22,052 nt of DNA from Bryobacterales bacterium (GTDB lineage: Bacteria; Acidobacteriota; Terriglobia; Bryobacterales; Bryobacteraceae). Both the position numbers and the translations under genes were made by a program. Shown here one piece after another: positions 8,522 to 16,200 of this stretch; within the stretch, counting starts at the first letter, position 1; each line of letters starts with the position of its first letter. The notes beneath the pieces were generated by a model, which worked only from the letters and a program-made list of their open reading frames with translations, made no database searches and was not told where the DNA came from. The stretch covers positions 522 to 22,573 of the forward strand of contig PKZC01000297.1 of assembly GCA_003132905.1 (NCBI GenBank), read 5' to 3'.

Positions 8522-10635
8522 GCCAGATCCTCTGGAAGAATCGGCAGTTTGCGCAGCCTCTTGCCGGTAGCGGCGAAAATAGCGTTGGCGACCGCGGGAA
8601 TGATGGTCGGCGTGCTGGCTTCCCCGATTCCACCCGGCGCGGCCTGGCTTGGAACGATATGTACTTCCACCACCGGCATTTCGTTGATCCGCAAAACGTC
8701 GTAGTGGTTAAAGTTCCCCTGCACCACACGGCCGTGCTCGATAGTGATGGCGCCCTTTAATGCGGCACTCAATCCGTAAACGATGCCGCTCTGGATCTGC
8801 TGTTCCACGCCGGCCGGATTGATGACGTGTCCGCAATCCACAGCGCACACTACCTTGTGTACGCGCAGCTTGCCTTGTTCCACCGATATTTCGGCTACCT
8901 GCGCATTGTAGCTGCCAATATTGTTGACCACCGCAATGCCGCGAGCGTGACCGGCCGGAAGCGGCTTGCCCCATTCGGCTTTCTCGGCCGCCAACTCCAG
9001 CACTCCAAGCAGCCGTGGAGATTTCGCGAGCAAACGCCGTCGAAACTCCAGCGGATCTTTGCCGCCGGCGACAGCCAGTTCATCCAGGAAACTCTCGGAG
9101 AAGAACGTATTCTGCGAGAATCCCACCGAACGCCAGTACGTCGTGGGAATGTCAACATCGGGCGGATGATAATCGACATGGAAATTCGGAATGTTGTATT
9201 CCAGATCGATGATGCCTTCCACGCTGGTGCGATCCACTCCGTTGCGCAACCCGCCAAAGGACGGGCAGACCACGCGGGTGCTCCAGGCAACGGGCCAGCC
9301 GTCTTTGTCTACTGCGGCAGCGAACTTCGCGTAGGACGCGGGGCGATACAGATCGTGCTGCATATCGTCCTCACGCGACCAGGTGAGCTTCACCGGCTTG
9401 CCGATGGCTTTGGAAATCTCGACCGCTTCACTGACGAAATCGTCTCCGCCGCGCCGTCCAAATCCGCCGCCCAGAAACATCGTGTGGATCTGAATCTTGC
9501 TGGGCGGAAGGCCGGTGATCTTCGCCGCAGCTCCCATCGCCGCCGTCTGGATTTGTGTCGAAACCCAAACTTCGCAACTATCGGGTCGCACCTCGGCGGT
9601 GCAATTCATGGGTTCCATCGGAGCGTGCGAAAGATACGGCACTTCGTAGACGGCCTGGAACGTTTTCGCGCCGCTGGCCATGGCAGCGTCGACATCGCCG
9701 TCATTGCGGGCTACCGCGCCGGGCTTCGCTGCCAGATTCACGAAAAGCTCACGAATGCTCGCGCTGCTCAGATTCGCGTTCTTGCCTTCGTCATACTGAA
9801 CTTGCAGCGCCCGCCGGCCCTCCATCGCAGACCAGGTGTTGTCGGCAACCACCGCGACGCCGCGCGAGATCTGGACCACTTGCTGGACGCCGGGGACCGC
9901 CTTGGCCTTCGAATCGTCGAAGCTGGCTACTTTTCCGCCAAAAACAGGGCAGCGCGCCACGACGGCGTAGACCATACCAGGCCGCCGCGCATCCAGGCCA
10001 AATCCGGCAGTGCCATTCACTTTGAGAGGCGTGTCCAATCGCTTGGGCGAGGTCCCGATCAGGCGGAAGTCCTTCGGATCCTTAACGGCAACCTTAGTGG
10101 GCGCAGGCAGTTTGCCCGCGGCGTCCGCCAGACTGCCATAGCTCAACCGCGAATTGTTGGCGGTGTTGATGACAAATCCGTTTTCAGTGCGAAGCTGCGA
10201 TTTTGCGACGCCCCACTTCTGAGCGGCGGCATCCAGCAGCATGTCGCGGGCCGAAGCACCGGCTTTGCGCAGCGGCTCCCAGCAAGTGCGGATGCTCATG
10301 CTTCCGAACGTTCCCTGCAACGGGCCGTAGGCAGGATCCACCGGAGCGAATTCGGTGCGAACCTGTTTCCAATCGCAATCCAGCTCCTCGGCCAGCAACT
10401 GCGAGAGTGAAGTCATGGGGCCCTGGCCCATCTCTGATTTGTGGATCTCGAAAGTAACGATGTCGTCGCTGCCGATATGGATGAAGGCGTTCAGTTTCGT
10501 TGCCGATGTAGGCGCGGCCTGCAACTTGCTGCTCTCGGGCAGATGGAAGCCGATGAACAGGCCACCCGCGGCCGCGACCCCGGCCTTCAAGAAACCGCGG
10601 CGTCCGAGTTTAGGATTCGGGAGAGTGGTGCTCAT
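8518..10635 (-). CDS. Molybdopterin-binding subunit of a xanthine dehydrogenase-family hydroxylase, Tat-exported
   Basis: The 705-residue product is the large molybdenum subunit of a two-component hydroxylase resembling isoquinoline 1-oxidoreductase (IorB) and membrane-linked aldehyde dehydrogenases. It begins with a clear Tat signal, LGRRGFLKAG, then a hydrophobic stretch, so the complex is expected in the periplasm. The N-terminal domain has HKSEMGQG; a central part has LGLDARRPGMVYAVV-like sequence (residues 213-226) before the Moco segment FLGGGFGRRGGDDF (387-400). The C-terminal PGGIGEASTP supplies the conserved catalytic glutamate, E672. It would transfer electrons through the partner's Fe-S clusters to an acceptor such as cytochrome c; no FAD or cytochrome gene is in the window. 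Its ATG overlaps the partner's stop (TAATG), with AAAGGA (10644-10649) 8 bases upstream, and its stop overlaps the next gene's ATA. The oxidised substrate cannot be told from sequence. Confidence 0.93.
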   Translation of the reverse strand: MSTTLPNPKLGRRGFLKAGVAAAGGLFIGFHLPESSKLQAAPTSATKLNAFIHIGSDDIVTFEIHKSEMGQGPMTSLSQLLAEELDCDWKQVRTEFAPVDPAYGPLQGTFGSMSIRTCWEPLRKAGASARDMLLDAAAQKWGVAKSQLRTENGFVINTANNSRLSYGSLADAAGKLPAPTKVAVKDPKDFRLIGTSPKRLDTPLKVNGTAGFGLDARRPGMVYAVVARCPVFGGKVASFDDSKAKAVPGVQQVVQISRGVAVVADNTWSAMEGRRALQVQYDEGKNANLSSASIRELFVNLAAKPGAVARNDGDVDAAMASGAKTFQAVYEVPYLSHAPMEPMNCTAEVRPDSCEVWVSTQIQTAAMGAAAKITGLPPSKIQIHTMFLGGGFGRRGGDDFVSEAVEISKAIGKPVKLTWSREDDMQHDLYRPASYAKFAAAVDKDGWPVAWSTRVVCPSFGGLRNGVDRTSVEGIIDLEYNIPNFHVDYHPPDVDIPTTYWRSVGFSQNTFFSESFLDELAVAGGKDPLEFRRRLLAKSPRLLGVLELAAEKAEWGKPLPAGHARGIAVVNNIGSYNAQVAEISVEQGKLRVHKVVCAVDCGHVINPAGVEQQIQSGIVYGLSAALKGAITIEHGRVVQGNFNHYDVLRINEMPVVEVHIVPSQAAPGGIGEASTPTIIPAVANAIFAATGKRLRKLPILPEDLA
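8529..8533 (-). promoter_or_regulatory. Ribosome-binding site deciding the ATA start
   Basis: AGAGG on the minus strand, 7 bases before ATA 8519-8521 and inside the 3' end of the molybdenum-subunit gene. The spacing is ideal and no ordinary start codon follows it in the hydrolase frame. This is the main sequence argument for initiation at or very near the ATA. Confidence 0.5.
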
Positions 10636-11132
10636 TACGCCCGTCCTTTATTTTCGTGACCGTCGGCATTGCTGGCAGCCTGATACTGCGCCGCCAAGTG
10701 CACCGCCTGCCGGATCGCCTGATACGTTCCGCAACGGCAGATATTGCCGTGCATGGCCTCGTCGATGTCGGCGTCGGTAGGATGGGCGGTCTTCTTCAGA
10801 AGACCCGCGGCCGTCATGATCTGTCCGGATTGACAATAGCCGCACTGTGGAACGTCCACTTCCAGCCACGCCCGCTGCACGGGATGGCTACTGTCGGAAG
10901 AAAGGCCTTCGATAGTGGTTACGCTCTTGCCGGTAACGCTAGAAATCGGCGTCACGCAGGAGCGGATGGGCTGACCATTGAGATGTACCGTGCAGCAGCC
11001 GCACAGCGCCATGCCGCAGCCGAACTTGGTGCCGGTCATGCCGAGCGAATCGCGCAAAACCCATAAGAGCGGCATTTGCGGCGAGACGTCTACGGTTTGG
11101 GGTTTTCCGTTGAGAGTAAAAGTGACAGCCAT
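10635..11132 (-). CDS. 2Fe-2S subunit of the xanthine dehydrogenase-family hydroxylase
   Basis: The 165-residue protein is the IorA/CoxS-like electron-transfer partner of the molybdenum subunit encoded next. The N-terminal plant-type ferredoxin domain supplies C39, C44, C47 and C59 ([15 protein letters not shown] ... RSC). The C-terminal helical domain supplies C97, C100, C132 and C134 (QCGYC ... [10 protein letters not shown]), together two 2Fe-2S clusters. The frame can be extended to 11153 by a TTG, but ATG 11132 is chosen because AGGAGG lies 6 bases before it and [10 protein letters not shown] is the normal family start. There is no signal peptide, so co-export with the Tat-bearing partner is inferred. 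It is the first gene of the cluster, behind a TATACT-like element at 11168-11173. Confidence 0.95.
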   Translation of the reverse strand: MAVTFTLNGKPQTVDVSPQMPLLWVLRDSLGMTGTKFGCGMALCGCCTVHLNGQPIRSCVTPISSVTGKSVTTIEGLSSDSSHPVQRAWLEVDVPQCGYCQSGQIMTAAGLLKKTAHPTDADIDEAMHGNICRCGTYQAIRQAVHLAAQYQAASNADGHENKGRA

Positions 11133-11138
11133 CGTGGG

Positions 11139-11144
11139 CCTCCT
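11139..11144 (-). promoter_or_regulatory. Strong ribosome-binding site of the 2Fe-2S subunit
   Basis: A perfect AGGAGG on the minus strand ends 6 bases before ATG 11130-11132. It rules out the longer TTG start at 11153 and marks the head of the cluster as well translated. Confidence 0.8.
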
Positions 11145-11167
11145 GGGAGCCAAATCTTTGTTTCTTT

Positions 11168-11173
11168 AGTATA
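11168..11173 (-). promoter_or_regulatory. Possible -10 element for the molybdenum-hydroxylase cluster
   Basis: TATACT on the minus strand, 35 bases upstream of ATG 11132, within an AT-rich patch (about 11150-11178) of an otherwise GC-rich region. No convincing TTGACA-like -35 lies 16-18 bases further upstream, so this is a weak call. The same patch could serve the divergent gene at 11229, since TATATAA occurs on the plus strand at 11170-11176. The rest of this 96-base gap, 11133-11228, shows nothing else I can name. Confidence 0.35.
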
Positions 11174-11228
11174 TAACCCTCGCAAACCCCAGGCGCGGCC
11201 TCCGGTCTGAGTGGTACGCTGGCAGTTT

Positions 11229-11690
11229 ATGCAGTTGTCGGAAATCTTTCTCGGCCAGGGCGAGCAATCGTTTACAGACCTGGTGCGCAGCATCTCTATC
11301 GGCAAGCTCAAGGTCTATCAACTTTATGACCGTATGAAGGTGCGCTTTCATCTGGCCAAGCTCAACGCTGAGAGCATGAAGAAGGCGACGCCGCGTTTTT
11401 GGGCCCGAATCGTCGAAAAAGACGACGACTTTGCCACCGATCTGGGCCAAGCCATCCTGGTTTCGCATCTGGACATGATCAAAGCGGTGGTCGACGATCT
11501 CGGCATTCCCAACCAGGAGGGCTTTTTCGACAAGGACATCGACGGTCCAAAATATCTCACCGACGGCTGGCAGCAGCGGACCTATGAAAAGTTCAAGGAT
11601 ACGTTTCCGGCTCAAGTGCTGCTGTTTTACATCAACCATCTGGCCTGGGAACTCGCGAAAAGCGAGGAAGTTTTCCAGGTACCAGCGTAG
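11229..11690 (+). CDS. Conserved-looking protein of unknown function
   Basis: I do not recognise this 153-residue protein. It is soluble, rich in charged residues, probably largely helical, and has no signal peptide, membrane segment or cysteine. Notable stretches are FLGQGEQSFTDLVRSISIGKL near the N-terminus, a basic patch (RMKVRFHLAKLNAESMKKATPRFWARIV) and the aromatic C-terminal part YEKFKDTFPAQVLLFYINHLAWELAKSE. ATG 11229 is preferred over the upstream frame start at 11211, because the extra MVRWQF residues look unlike coding sequence; neither has a strong ribosome site. It diverges from the molybdenum cluster and is followed after 15 bases by the ankyrin gene, then pheS and pheT, so it may head that transcription unit. 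Confidence 0.8.
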   Translation: MQLSEIFLGQGEQSFTDLVRSISIGKLKVYQLYDRMKVRFHLAKLNAESMKKATPRFWARIVEKDDDFATDLGQAILVSHLDMIKAVVDDLGIPNQEGFFDKDIDGPKYLTDGWQQRTYEKFKDTFPAQVLLFYINHLAWELAKSEEVFQVPA

Positions 11691-11705
11691 TTCTCATAAG
11701 CACCG

Positions 11706-12359
11706 ATGAGCCAACAATTCTTTGAAGCGATCCGCGCGGGCGATCGCGCCAAGGTGGACGAACTGCTCAGTAGCGACGCGACACTGTTAGCCGCGAAAGA
11801 CGAGAAGGGCCTTGGCGCTTATGTCGCCGCCAGATATTCCGGACGAAACGACCTTGCGGCGCTGCTGCTGGAAAAAGGCGTGGAGCTGGACGTGTTCGCC
11901 GCCTGCATGGCGGGTGCGAAGGAACGAGCGCTTCAGTTGATCGGGGAGAATACGGAACTGGTGAAAGCTTACAGTAATGACGGCTGGACTCCGTTGCATC
12001 TGGCTTGCTTCTTCGGACAGCCGCGCGTGGTAGAAGCTCTGATTGAAAAGGGAGCCGCCGTTCGGGCGCGATCCACCAATCCAATGCAAAACACACCCCT
12101 TCACGCAGCCGCAGCGGGGCGGAGCAAGGATGCCGTACGCGCGTTGCTGGAGCACGGAGCGGACGTAAATGCGCGCCAGGAAGGCGGCTGGACCGCGTTG
12201 CATGCCGCATCACAAAATGGAGATGTGGAGATGGTGCGTTTGCTCATCGCCGGCGGCGCCGACGTGAAAATCCGAGCGGATAATCAGCAGAACGCAATGG
12301 ACCTGGCATTGACCAAAGGCCATCAGTCCGTGGTGGAAGTGTTGGAAGCGTACGCGTAG
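11706..12359 (+). CDS. Ankyrin-repeat protein
   Basis: The 217-residue protein is made almost wholly of ankyrin repeats. Three are near consensus: DGWTPLHLACFFGQPRVVEALIEKGAAV (92-119), NTPLHAAAAGRSKDAVRALLEHGADVNAR (129-157) and GGWTALHAASQNGDVEMVRLLIAGGADVK (160-188). Degenerate ones flank them at about 1-60 and 192-217. There is no signal peptide or enzyme domain, so a cytoplasmic protein-binding role is inferred. It follows the unknown gene by 15 bases, and its TAG stop shares a base with the GTG start of pheS (TAGTG), which suggests translational coupling. What it binds cannot be read from the sequence; a link to phenylalanyl-tRNA synthetase is suggested only by position. Confidence 0.93.
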   Translation: MSQQFFEAIRAGDRAKVDELLSSDATLLAAKDEKGLGAYVAARYSGRNDLAALLLEKGVELDVFAACMAGAKERALQLIGENTELVKAYSNDGWTPLHLACFFGQPRVVEALIEKGAAVRARSTNPMQNTPLHAAAAGRSKDAVRALLEHGADVNARQEGGWTALHAASQNGDVEMVRLLIAGGADVKIRADNQQNAMDLALTKGHQSVVEVLEAYA

Positions 12360-13375
12360 TGGTCGAAGAACAAATCCAACAACTGCAATCGGCCGCGCTG
12401 GCCCGGATTGAAGCAGCGCAGGATGCCACTACCCTGGAACAGGTCCGCGTGGATGTGCTGGGCCGCAAGGGCTCGCTCGCGCAGTTCAACGTCGGCAAGC
12501 TGGCGCCTGAAGAGCGGAAAATTGCGGGGCGTGCGCTAAACCTCGCGAAACAAGCCATCGAGACTGCGTTTGAAACAAAAAAGCAGGCATTTGCCGCAGA
12601 GGCGCTGAATGCACGGCTCAAGCAGGAATGGCTGGATCTTACTCTCCCCGCTCCCGGCGTTCGTCCGGGCAGCTTGCACCCGGTGACCATCGTTCAGAAC
12701 GAAATCGAAGACCTGTTCACTTCGCTTGGATTCGCAGTTCTGGATGGCCCCGAAGTGGAAACTGAATATCACAACTTTGATGCTTTGAACATCCCGCCTG
12801 AGCATCCGGCCCGCGACATGCAGGATACGTTCTGGCTCGCCAACGGCCATTTGTTGCGCACGCATACGTCGCCGGTACAAGTGCGCGGCATGGAGAAACT
12901 GGGGCCGCCGCTGCGTATGATCGCGCCGGGCCGCGTGTTCCGCAACGAAGAAGTGGACGCATCGCACGAGCACACGTTCTATCAGCTGGAAGGCATGATG
13001 GTAGATCGCAATGTATCGGTGGCCCATCTGATCTATTTCATGAAGACCCTGCTCAGCGCCATCTTCCATCGCGAGGCAGTGGTGCGGCTGCGTCCGGGCT
13101 ATTTTCCGTTCGTCGAGCCCGGGTTCGAGCTGGATATCCGCTGCCTCATTTGCGGTGGTCCGGGCTGCCCGGTGTGCAAGCAGAGCGGCTGGGTAGAGCT
13201 GCTGCCGTGTGGTTTGGTGCATCCCAATGTGCTGCGGAAAAGTGGAATCGATCCGGACGAGTGGGGCGGTTTCGCGTTTGGGCTGGGGCTGACACGCCTG
13301 GCCATGATGCGCTATGGAATCGACGATATTCGTCTGTTCGCGAGCGGCGATTTAAGGTTCCTGCATCAATTTTAG
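12359..13375 (+). CDS. pheS: Phenylalanine--tRNA ligase alpha subunit
   Basis: This is the catalytic subunit of the alpha2-beta2 synthetase that charges tRNA-Phe; 338 residues, normal length. Residues 1-90 form the helical coiled-coil arm. The class II core includes GPEVETEYHNFDALNIPPEHPARDMQDTFW (130-159), RTHTSPVQ (167-174), motif 2 GRVFRNEEVDASHEHTFYQLEG (191-212) and motif 3 GGFAFGLGLTRLAMMRYGI (303-321). An insert at 262-273, CLICGGPGCPVC, has two Cys pairs of zinc-ribbon style, as seen in a subset of bacterial PheS proteins. The start is GTG, overlapping the ankyrin stop by one base. pheT begins after a 6-base gap. Confidence 0.97.
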   Translation: MVEEQIQQLQSAALARIEAAQDATTLEQVRVDVLGRKGSLAQFNVGKLAPEERKIAGRALNLAKQAIETAFETKKQAFAAEALNARLKQEWLDLTLPAPGVRPGSLHPVTIVQNEIEDLFTSLGFAVLDGPEVETEYHNFDALNIPPEHPARDMQDTFWLANGHLLRTHTSPVQVRGMEKLGPPLRMIAPGRVFRNEEVDASHEHTFYQLEGMMVDRNVSVAHLIYFMKTLLSAIFHREAVVRLRPGYFPFVEPGFELDIRCLICGGPGCPVCKQSGWVELLPCGLVHPNVLRKSGIDPDEWGGFAFGLGLTRLAMMRYGIDDIRLFASGDLRFLHQF

Positions 13376-13381
13376 ATCGCA

Positions 13382-15679
13382 ATGAAATTTTCCTATCACT
13401 GGATTCGTGAGCTAGTCCCGGGCTTGGAAACCGAGCCTGCGGAGCTGATGCGCCTCATCACGATGAAGACCGCCGAATGCGAAGGGATGGAGCAGGTTGG
13501 CGGCGCGCTGGCTGACGCTTCGGTGGCACGCGTCAAGGAAGTAGAGTTCATCGCCGGCGGCCACAATCAGATTGTGGTTGTCGAGACGGCTCGCTATGGA
13601 AGCAAGCGAGTGGTGTGCGGAGCACCGAACTGCAGGCCGGGAATGCTCACCGCCTATCTGCCACTTGCACCAATGGTCATCGAGGGTGTGGAAAGCGAGG
13701 GGATGCTCGCAAGCGCGCTCGAGCTGGGTATCACAGGCGATCACACTGGCATCGTGGAGCTGGATAGCGAGGCTCTGCTCACGCCGGATACGATCATCGA
13801 AGTAGATAACAAGTCGCTTACGCACCGGCCAGACTTGTGGGGCCATCACGGGATGGCGCGGGAGGTAGCGGCCATCACCAATCGGATGCTGCGCGATCCG
13901 GTGAAGCTCGATTTATTGCCAAGCGGCGAGGCGCCCGTGGAGATTACGATCGAAGATTTCGCTCTTTGCCCGCGATACAGCGCGCTGGTTTTCGAAAATG
14001 TCACGGTGCAGCCGTCGCCATTATGGCTGCAGTATCGCCTGGAAGCGATCGGCCTGAACGCGATTAACAATATCGTCGACGTAACGAACTACGTGATGGC
14101 GGAATTGGCACAGCCGATGCACGCGTTTGATGCCGAGAAGCTCAAGGGTTCAACGATTTTTGTTCGCGGCGCACGGCCGGGTGAGCAGATCGTTGCGCTG
14201 AACGACGAAAGCTACAATCTGGAATCCGCGAATCTCGTCATTGCCGACGCGGAAGGCCCCATTGCCCTGGCCGGCGTGATCGGCGGATTGCATAGCGCAA
14301 TTGGCCCCGATACCAGGCGCATTGTGCTGGAGAGCGCGAATTTCCAGGCCGCCAGCGTTCGCCAGACATCGGTGGCGCTGAAGCTGCGAACCGACGCGTC
14401 CATGCGATTCGAAAAATCGCAGGATCCAACCAACACCGTGCGAGGTTTGGCGCGCGCGCTGGAATTGCTGCAGCAAGTTTCCCCCGGCATCCGGCTGGTG
14501 GGAGGCCTGGCCGATTCCCACAGCGAGTTCAAGACGCCAGCTCCCATCCAGTTGTCCGTGGATTGGTTAAGAGCCAAGCTGGGCCGCGACCTGGATTCAC
14601 GAGAAGTCCGCTCGATTCTGGAATCGCTCGAATTCAGCGTAAAGGAATCGACGCCTGGCAATTTCCTGGTGACGGTGCCGAGCTGGCGCGCCACCAAAGA
14701 CGTCTCGATCAAAGACGATCTGCTGGAAGAAGTGGGGCGAATGGTGGGCTACGAGTCCATCACTCCCAAAGCGCCGCTAATCGAATCCGTGACGCCGCTC
14801 GAAAGCGCTTCCCGCTTGTTCCTGCGAGGCGTAAGAAACATGTCCGTCGCGCAAGGATTCACCGAAGTCTATAACTATTCCTTTGTTACTGAAGACATGG
14901 CGCGCGCTTTCGCCATGGATATTGACGCCCACGTGGGCGTGACGAATCCAATCGCCGCGGACCAAACTCTGTTGCGCGCCAGCTTGCTGCCCGCCATTCG
15001 CAAAAACATTCTTGACAACAGCCGTCACTTCTCGTCTTTCCGTTTGTTTGAGATCGGCCGCGAAATCCATTTGCGGAACCGCGAGCTTCCCGAAGAGATT
15101 CCGCATTTCGTGGCGGCGATGTTCGCGCGGGAGGGCGACGGCAGCGCTTCGTTATTCGAGTTGAAACGTCTCGCCGAATGTTTGATGGAAGGATGCGAAG
15201 CACGCCCGGCGGCTGCGCGCGCGTTTGAGCATCCCGAGCGCGCGGCCATCGTCCAGTGGCATGGGGAAGACGTGGGGCGCTTATTTGAGCTGCATCCGGC
15301 GCTGATTGAAGATGGCCGGGCGGCCATCCTGGATCTCGATTTGTCCCAAATGGAAAAGCTGGGCGGGCAGCAGGAGCGCCGCTATGAAACGCTGCGCCGC
15401 TTCCCTGTGAGCGCATTCGACCTTTCCGTGGTGGCAGGCTTGCGCGAGCCCTCTGGCGAAATCCAGCGCCTGCTGACGTCCGCCGCTGGAGCCGACTTGG
15501 TGGGTATCGAATTCGTCCGTATCTACACCGGCGCGCCGCTTCCCGAGGATCGTAAGAGTCTATCGTACCGGCTGACGGTAGCCGCCTCCGACCGCACGCT
15601 TTCATCCGATGAAGTGGCCGGCATTCGCAGCCGAGTGATCAAAGTTATGCGCGAGGCAGGTTACGAACTGCGGGTTTAG
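13382..15679 (+). CDS. pheT: Phenylalanine--tRNA ligase beta subunit
   Basis: The 765-residue protein pairs with PheS, contributing tRNA binding and editing. Domains in order are: an N-terminal MKFSYHWIRELVPG segment; the EMAP-like tRNA-binding domain with GGHNQIVVVETARYG and VVCGAPNC (about 45-150); the B3/B4 editing region (about 200-360, including NNIVDVTNYVMAELAQPMHAFD); the B5 domain (about 390-470); a catalytic-like core with EEVGRMVGYESI; and the C-terminal FDX-ACB anticodon-binding domain (RRFPVSAFDLSVV ... to the end). The length is slightly short of the usual 790-800 residues but no domain is lost. ATG 13382 follows the pheS stop closely. The last four bases overlap the convergent 60-residue gene. 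Confidence 0.97.
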   Translation: MKFSYHWIRELVPGLETEPAELMRLITMKTAECEGMEQVGGALADASVARVKEVEFIAGGHNQIVVVETARYGSKRVVCGAPNCRPGMLTAYLPLAPMVIEGVESEGMLASALELGITGDHTGIVELDSEALLTPDTIIEVDNKSLTHRPDLWGHHGMAREVAAITNRMLRDPVKLDLLPSGEAPVEITIEDFALCPRYSALVFENVTVQPSPLWLQYRLEAIGLNAINNIVDVTNYVMAELAQPMHAFDAEKLKGSTIFVRGARPGEQIVALNDESYNLESANLVIADAEGPIALAGVIGGLHSAIGPDTRRIVLESANFQAASVRQTSVALKLRTDASMRFEKSQDPTNTVRGLARALELLQQVSPGIRLVGGLADSHSEFKTPAPIQLSVDWLRAKLGRDLDSREVRSILESLEFSVKESTPGNFLVTVPSWRATKDVSIKDDLLEEVGRMVGYESITPKAPLIESVTPLESASRLFLRGVRNMSVAQGFTEVYNYSFVTEDMARAFAMDIDAHVGVTNPIAADQTLLRASLLPAIRKNILDNSRHFSSFRLFEIGREIHLRNRELPEEIPHFVAAMFAREGDGSASLFELKRLAECLMEGCEARPAAARAFEHPERAAIVQWHGEDVGRLFELHPALIEDGRAAILDLDLSQMEKLGGQQERRYETLRRFPVSAFDLSVVAGLREPSGEIQRLLTSAAGADLVGIEFVRIYTGAPLPEDRKSLSYRLTVAASDRTLSSDEVAGIRSRVIKVMREAGYELRV

Positions 15680-15858
15680 TGCACGTGCATGGGCTCGCCA
15701 AAATAGCCGATGATGCGTTCGGCGCACAGGCGGCAAGCCTCAATTTCGTCCGGATCGCGTCCTTCACAATGCAGCATCTGTTCGTCGCGCACGGACATAC
15801 TGCGCCCACAAACCCAATCCTCGCCGTCGCGCGAGTGAATATGGTTGAAATCGGTCAA
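15676..15858 (-). CDS. Small Cys-containing protein of unknown function
   Basis: A 60-residue frame starting at TTG 15858, which has GGGGGA about 6 bases upstream as a possible ribosome site. It contains four cysteines, at about 17, 31, 42 and 45, the last two as CRLC, together with several histidines, so metal binding is conceivable. The peptide is acidic in the middle (CEGRDPDEIEAC) and ends GEPMHVH. It has no signal or membrane segment and I do not recognise the family. The opposite strand in this stretch encodes nothing convincing until rpmB, which supports this frame being the coding one. It overlaps the pheT stop by four bases and diverges from rpmB. Confidence 0.55.
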   Translation of the reverse strand: MTDFNHIHSRDGEDWVCGRSMSVRDEQMLHCEGRDPDEIEACRLCAERIIGYFGEPMHVH

Positions 15859-15902
15859 ACGGATCCCCCGGGAATGGATACTTTGTCAGAATATCAGATC
15901 GG

Positions 15903-15932
15903 TTGCGGCGGCAATCCGGAACTTGATAGACT
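15903..15932 (+). promoter_or_regulatory. Possible rpmB promoter
   Basis: In the 99-base gap 15859-15957, TTGCGG (15903-15908) and TAGACT (15927-15932) are separated by 18 bases and would start transcription shortly before the ribosome site at 15944. Both hexamers are poor matches to consensus. Nothing else recognisable lies in this gap. Confidence 0.22.
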
Positions 15933-15957
15933 TGGATTTAACCAAGGAGCGACCATC

Positions 15958-16176
15958 ATGGCGAAAGTATGTGAAGTGTGCGGACGCGGGCCGCAGTTCG
16001 GCAACCGGATCAGCCACGCGCACAACGTATCCAAGCGCCGCTGGAATCTGAACTTGCAGAGTGTCCGCGCCCTGGTAAACGGCGCAGGCAAGCGAATTAA
16101 GGTTTGCACTTCCTGCATCCGCGACGGCAAAGTCCTAAAGGCCGGCAGCAAAGTTCAAAGACCCGCATCCGCGTAA
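15958..16176 (+). CDS. rpmB: Large ribosomal subunit protein bL28
   Basis: This 72-residue ribosomal protein begins MAKVCEVCGRGPQFGNRISHAH. It contains the family's SKRRWNLNLQSVRA segment and the KVCTSCIRDGKV C-terminal part. C5, C8, C50 and C53 form two CxxC pairs, so this is the zinc-binding form of bL28. AAGGAG (15944-15949) lies 8 bases before the ATG and fixes the start. The frame is open further upstream to 15679, but that part has no family similarity and runs against the small minus-strand gene. The next gene begins 24 bases downstream on the same strand. Confidence 0.97.
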   Translation: MAKVCEVCGRGPQFGNRISHAHNVSKRRWNLNLQSVRALVNGAGKRIKVCTSCIRDGKVLKAGSKVQRPASA

Positions 16177-16200
16177 GAATTTCTAGATTTTACAATCCCG

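Noticed and set aside
8827..10410. Very long plus-strand open frame opposite the molybdenum-subunit gene
   Set aside because: The minus strand encodes a full-length protein with Tat signal, Moco and catalytic motifs. The opposite frame has no domain I recognise and is explained by GC-rich codon use.
15679..15957. Upstream extension of rpmB in the same frame
   Set aside because: bL28 starts at MAKVCEVCG with AAGGAG 8 bases upstream. The extension lacks similarity and overlaps the pheT end and the small minus-strand gene.
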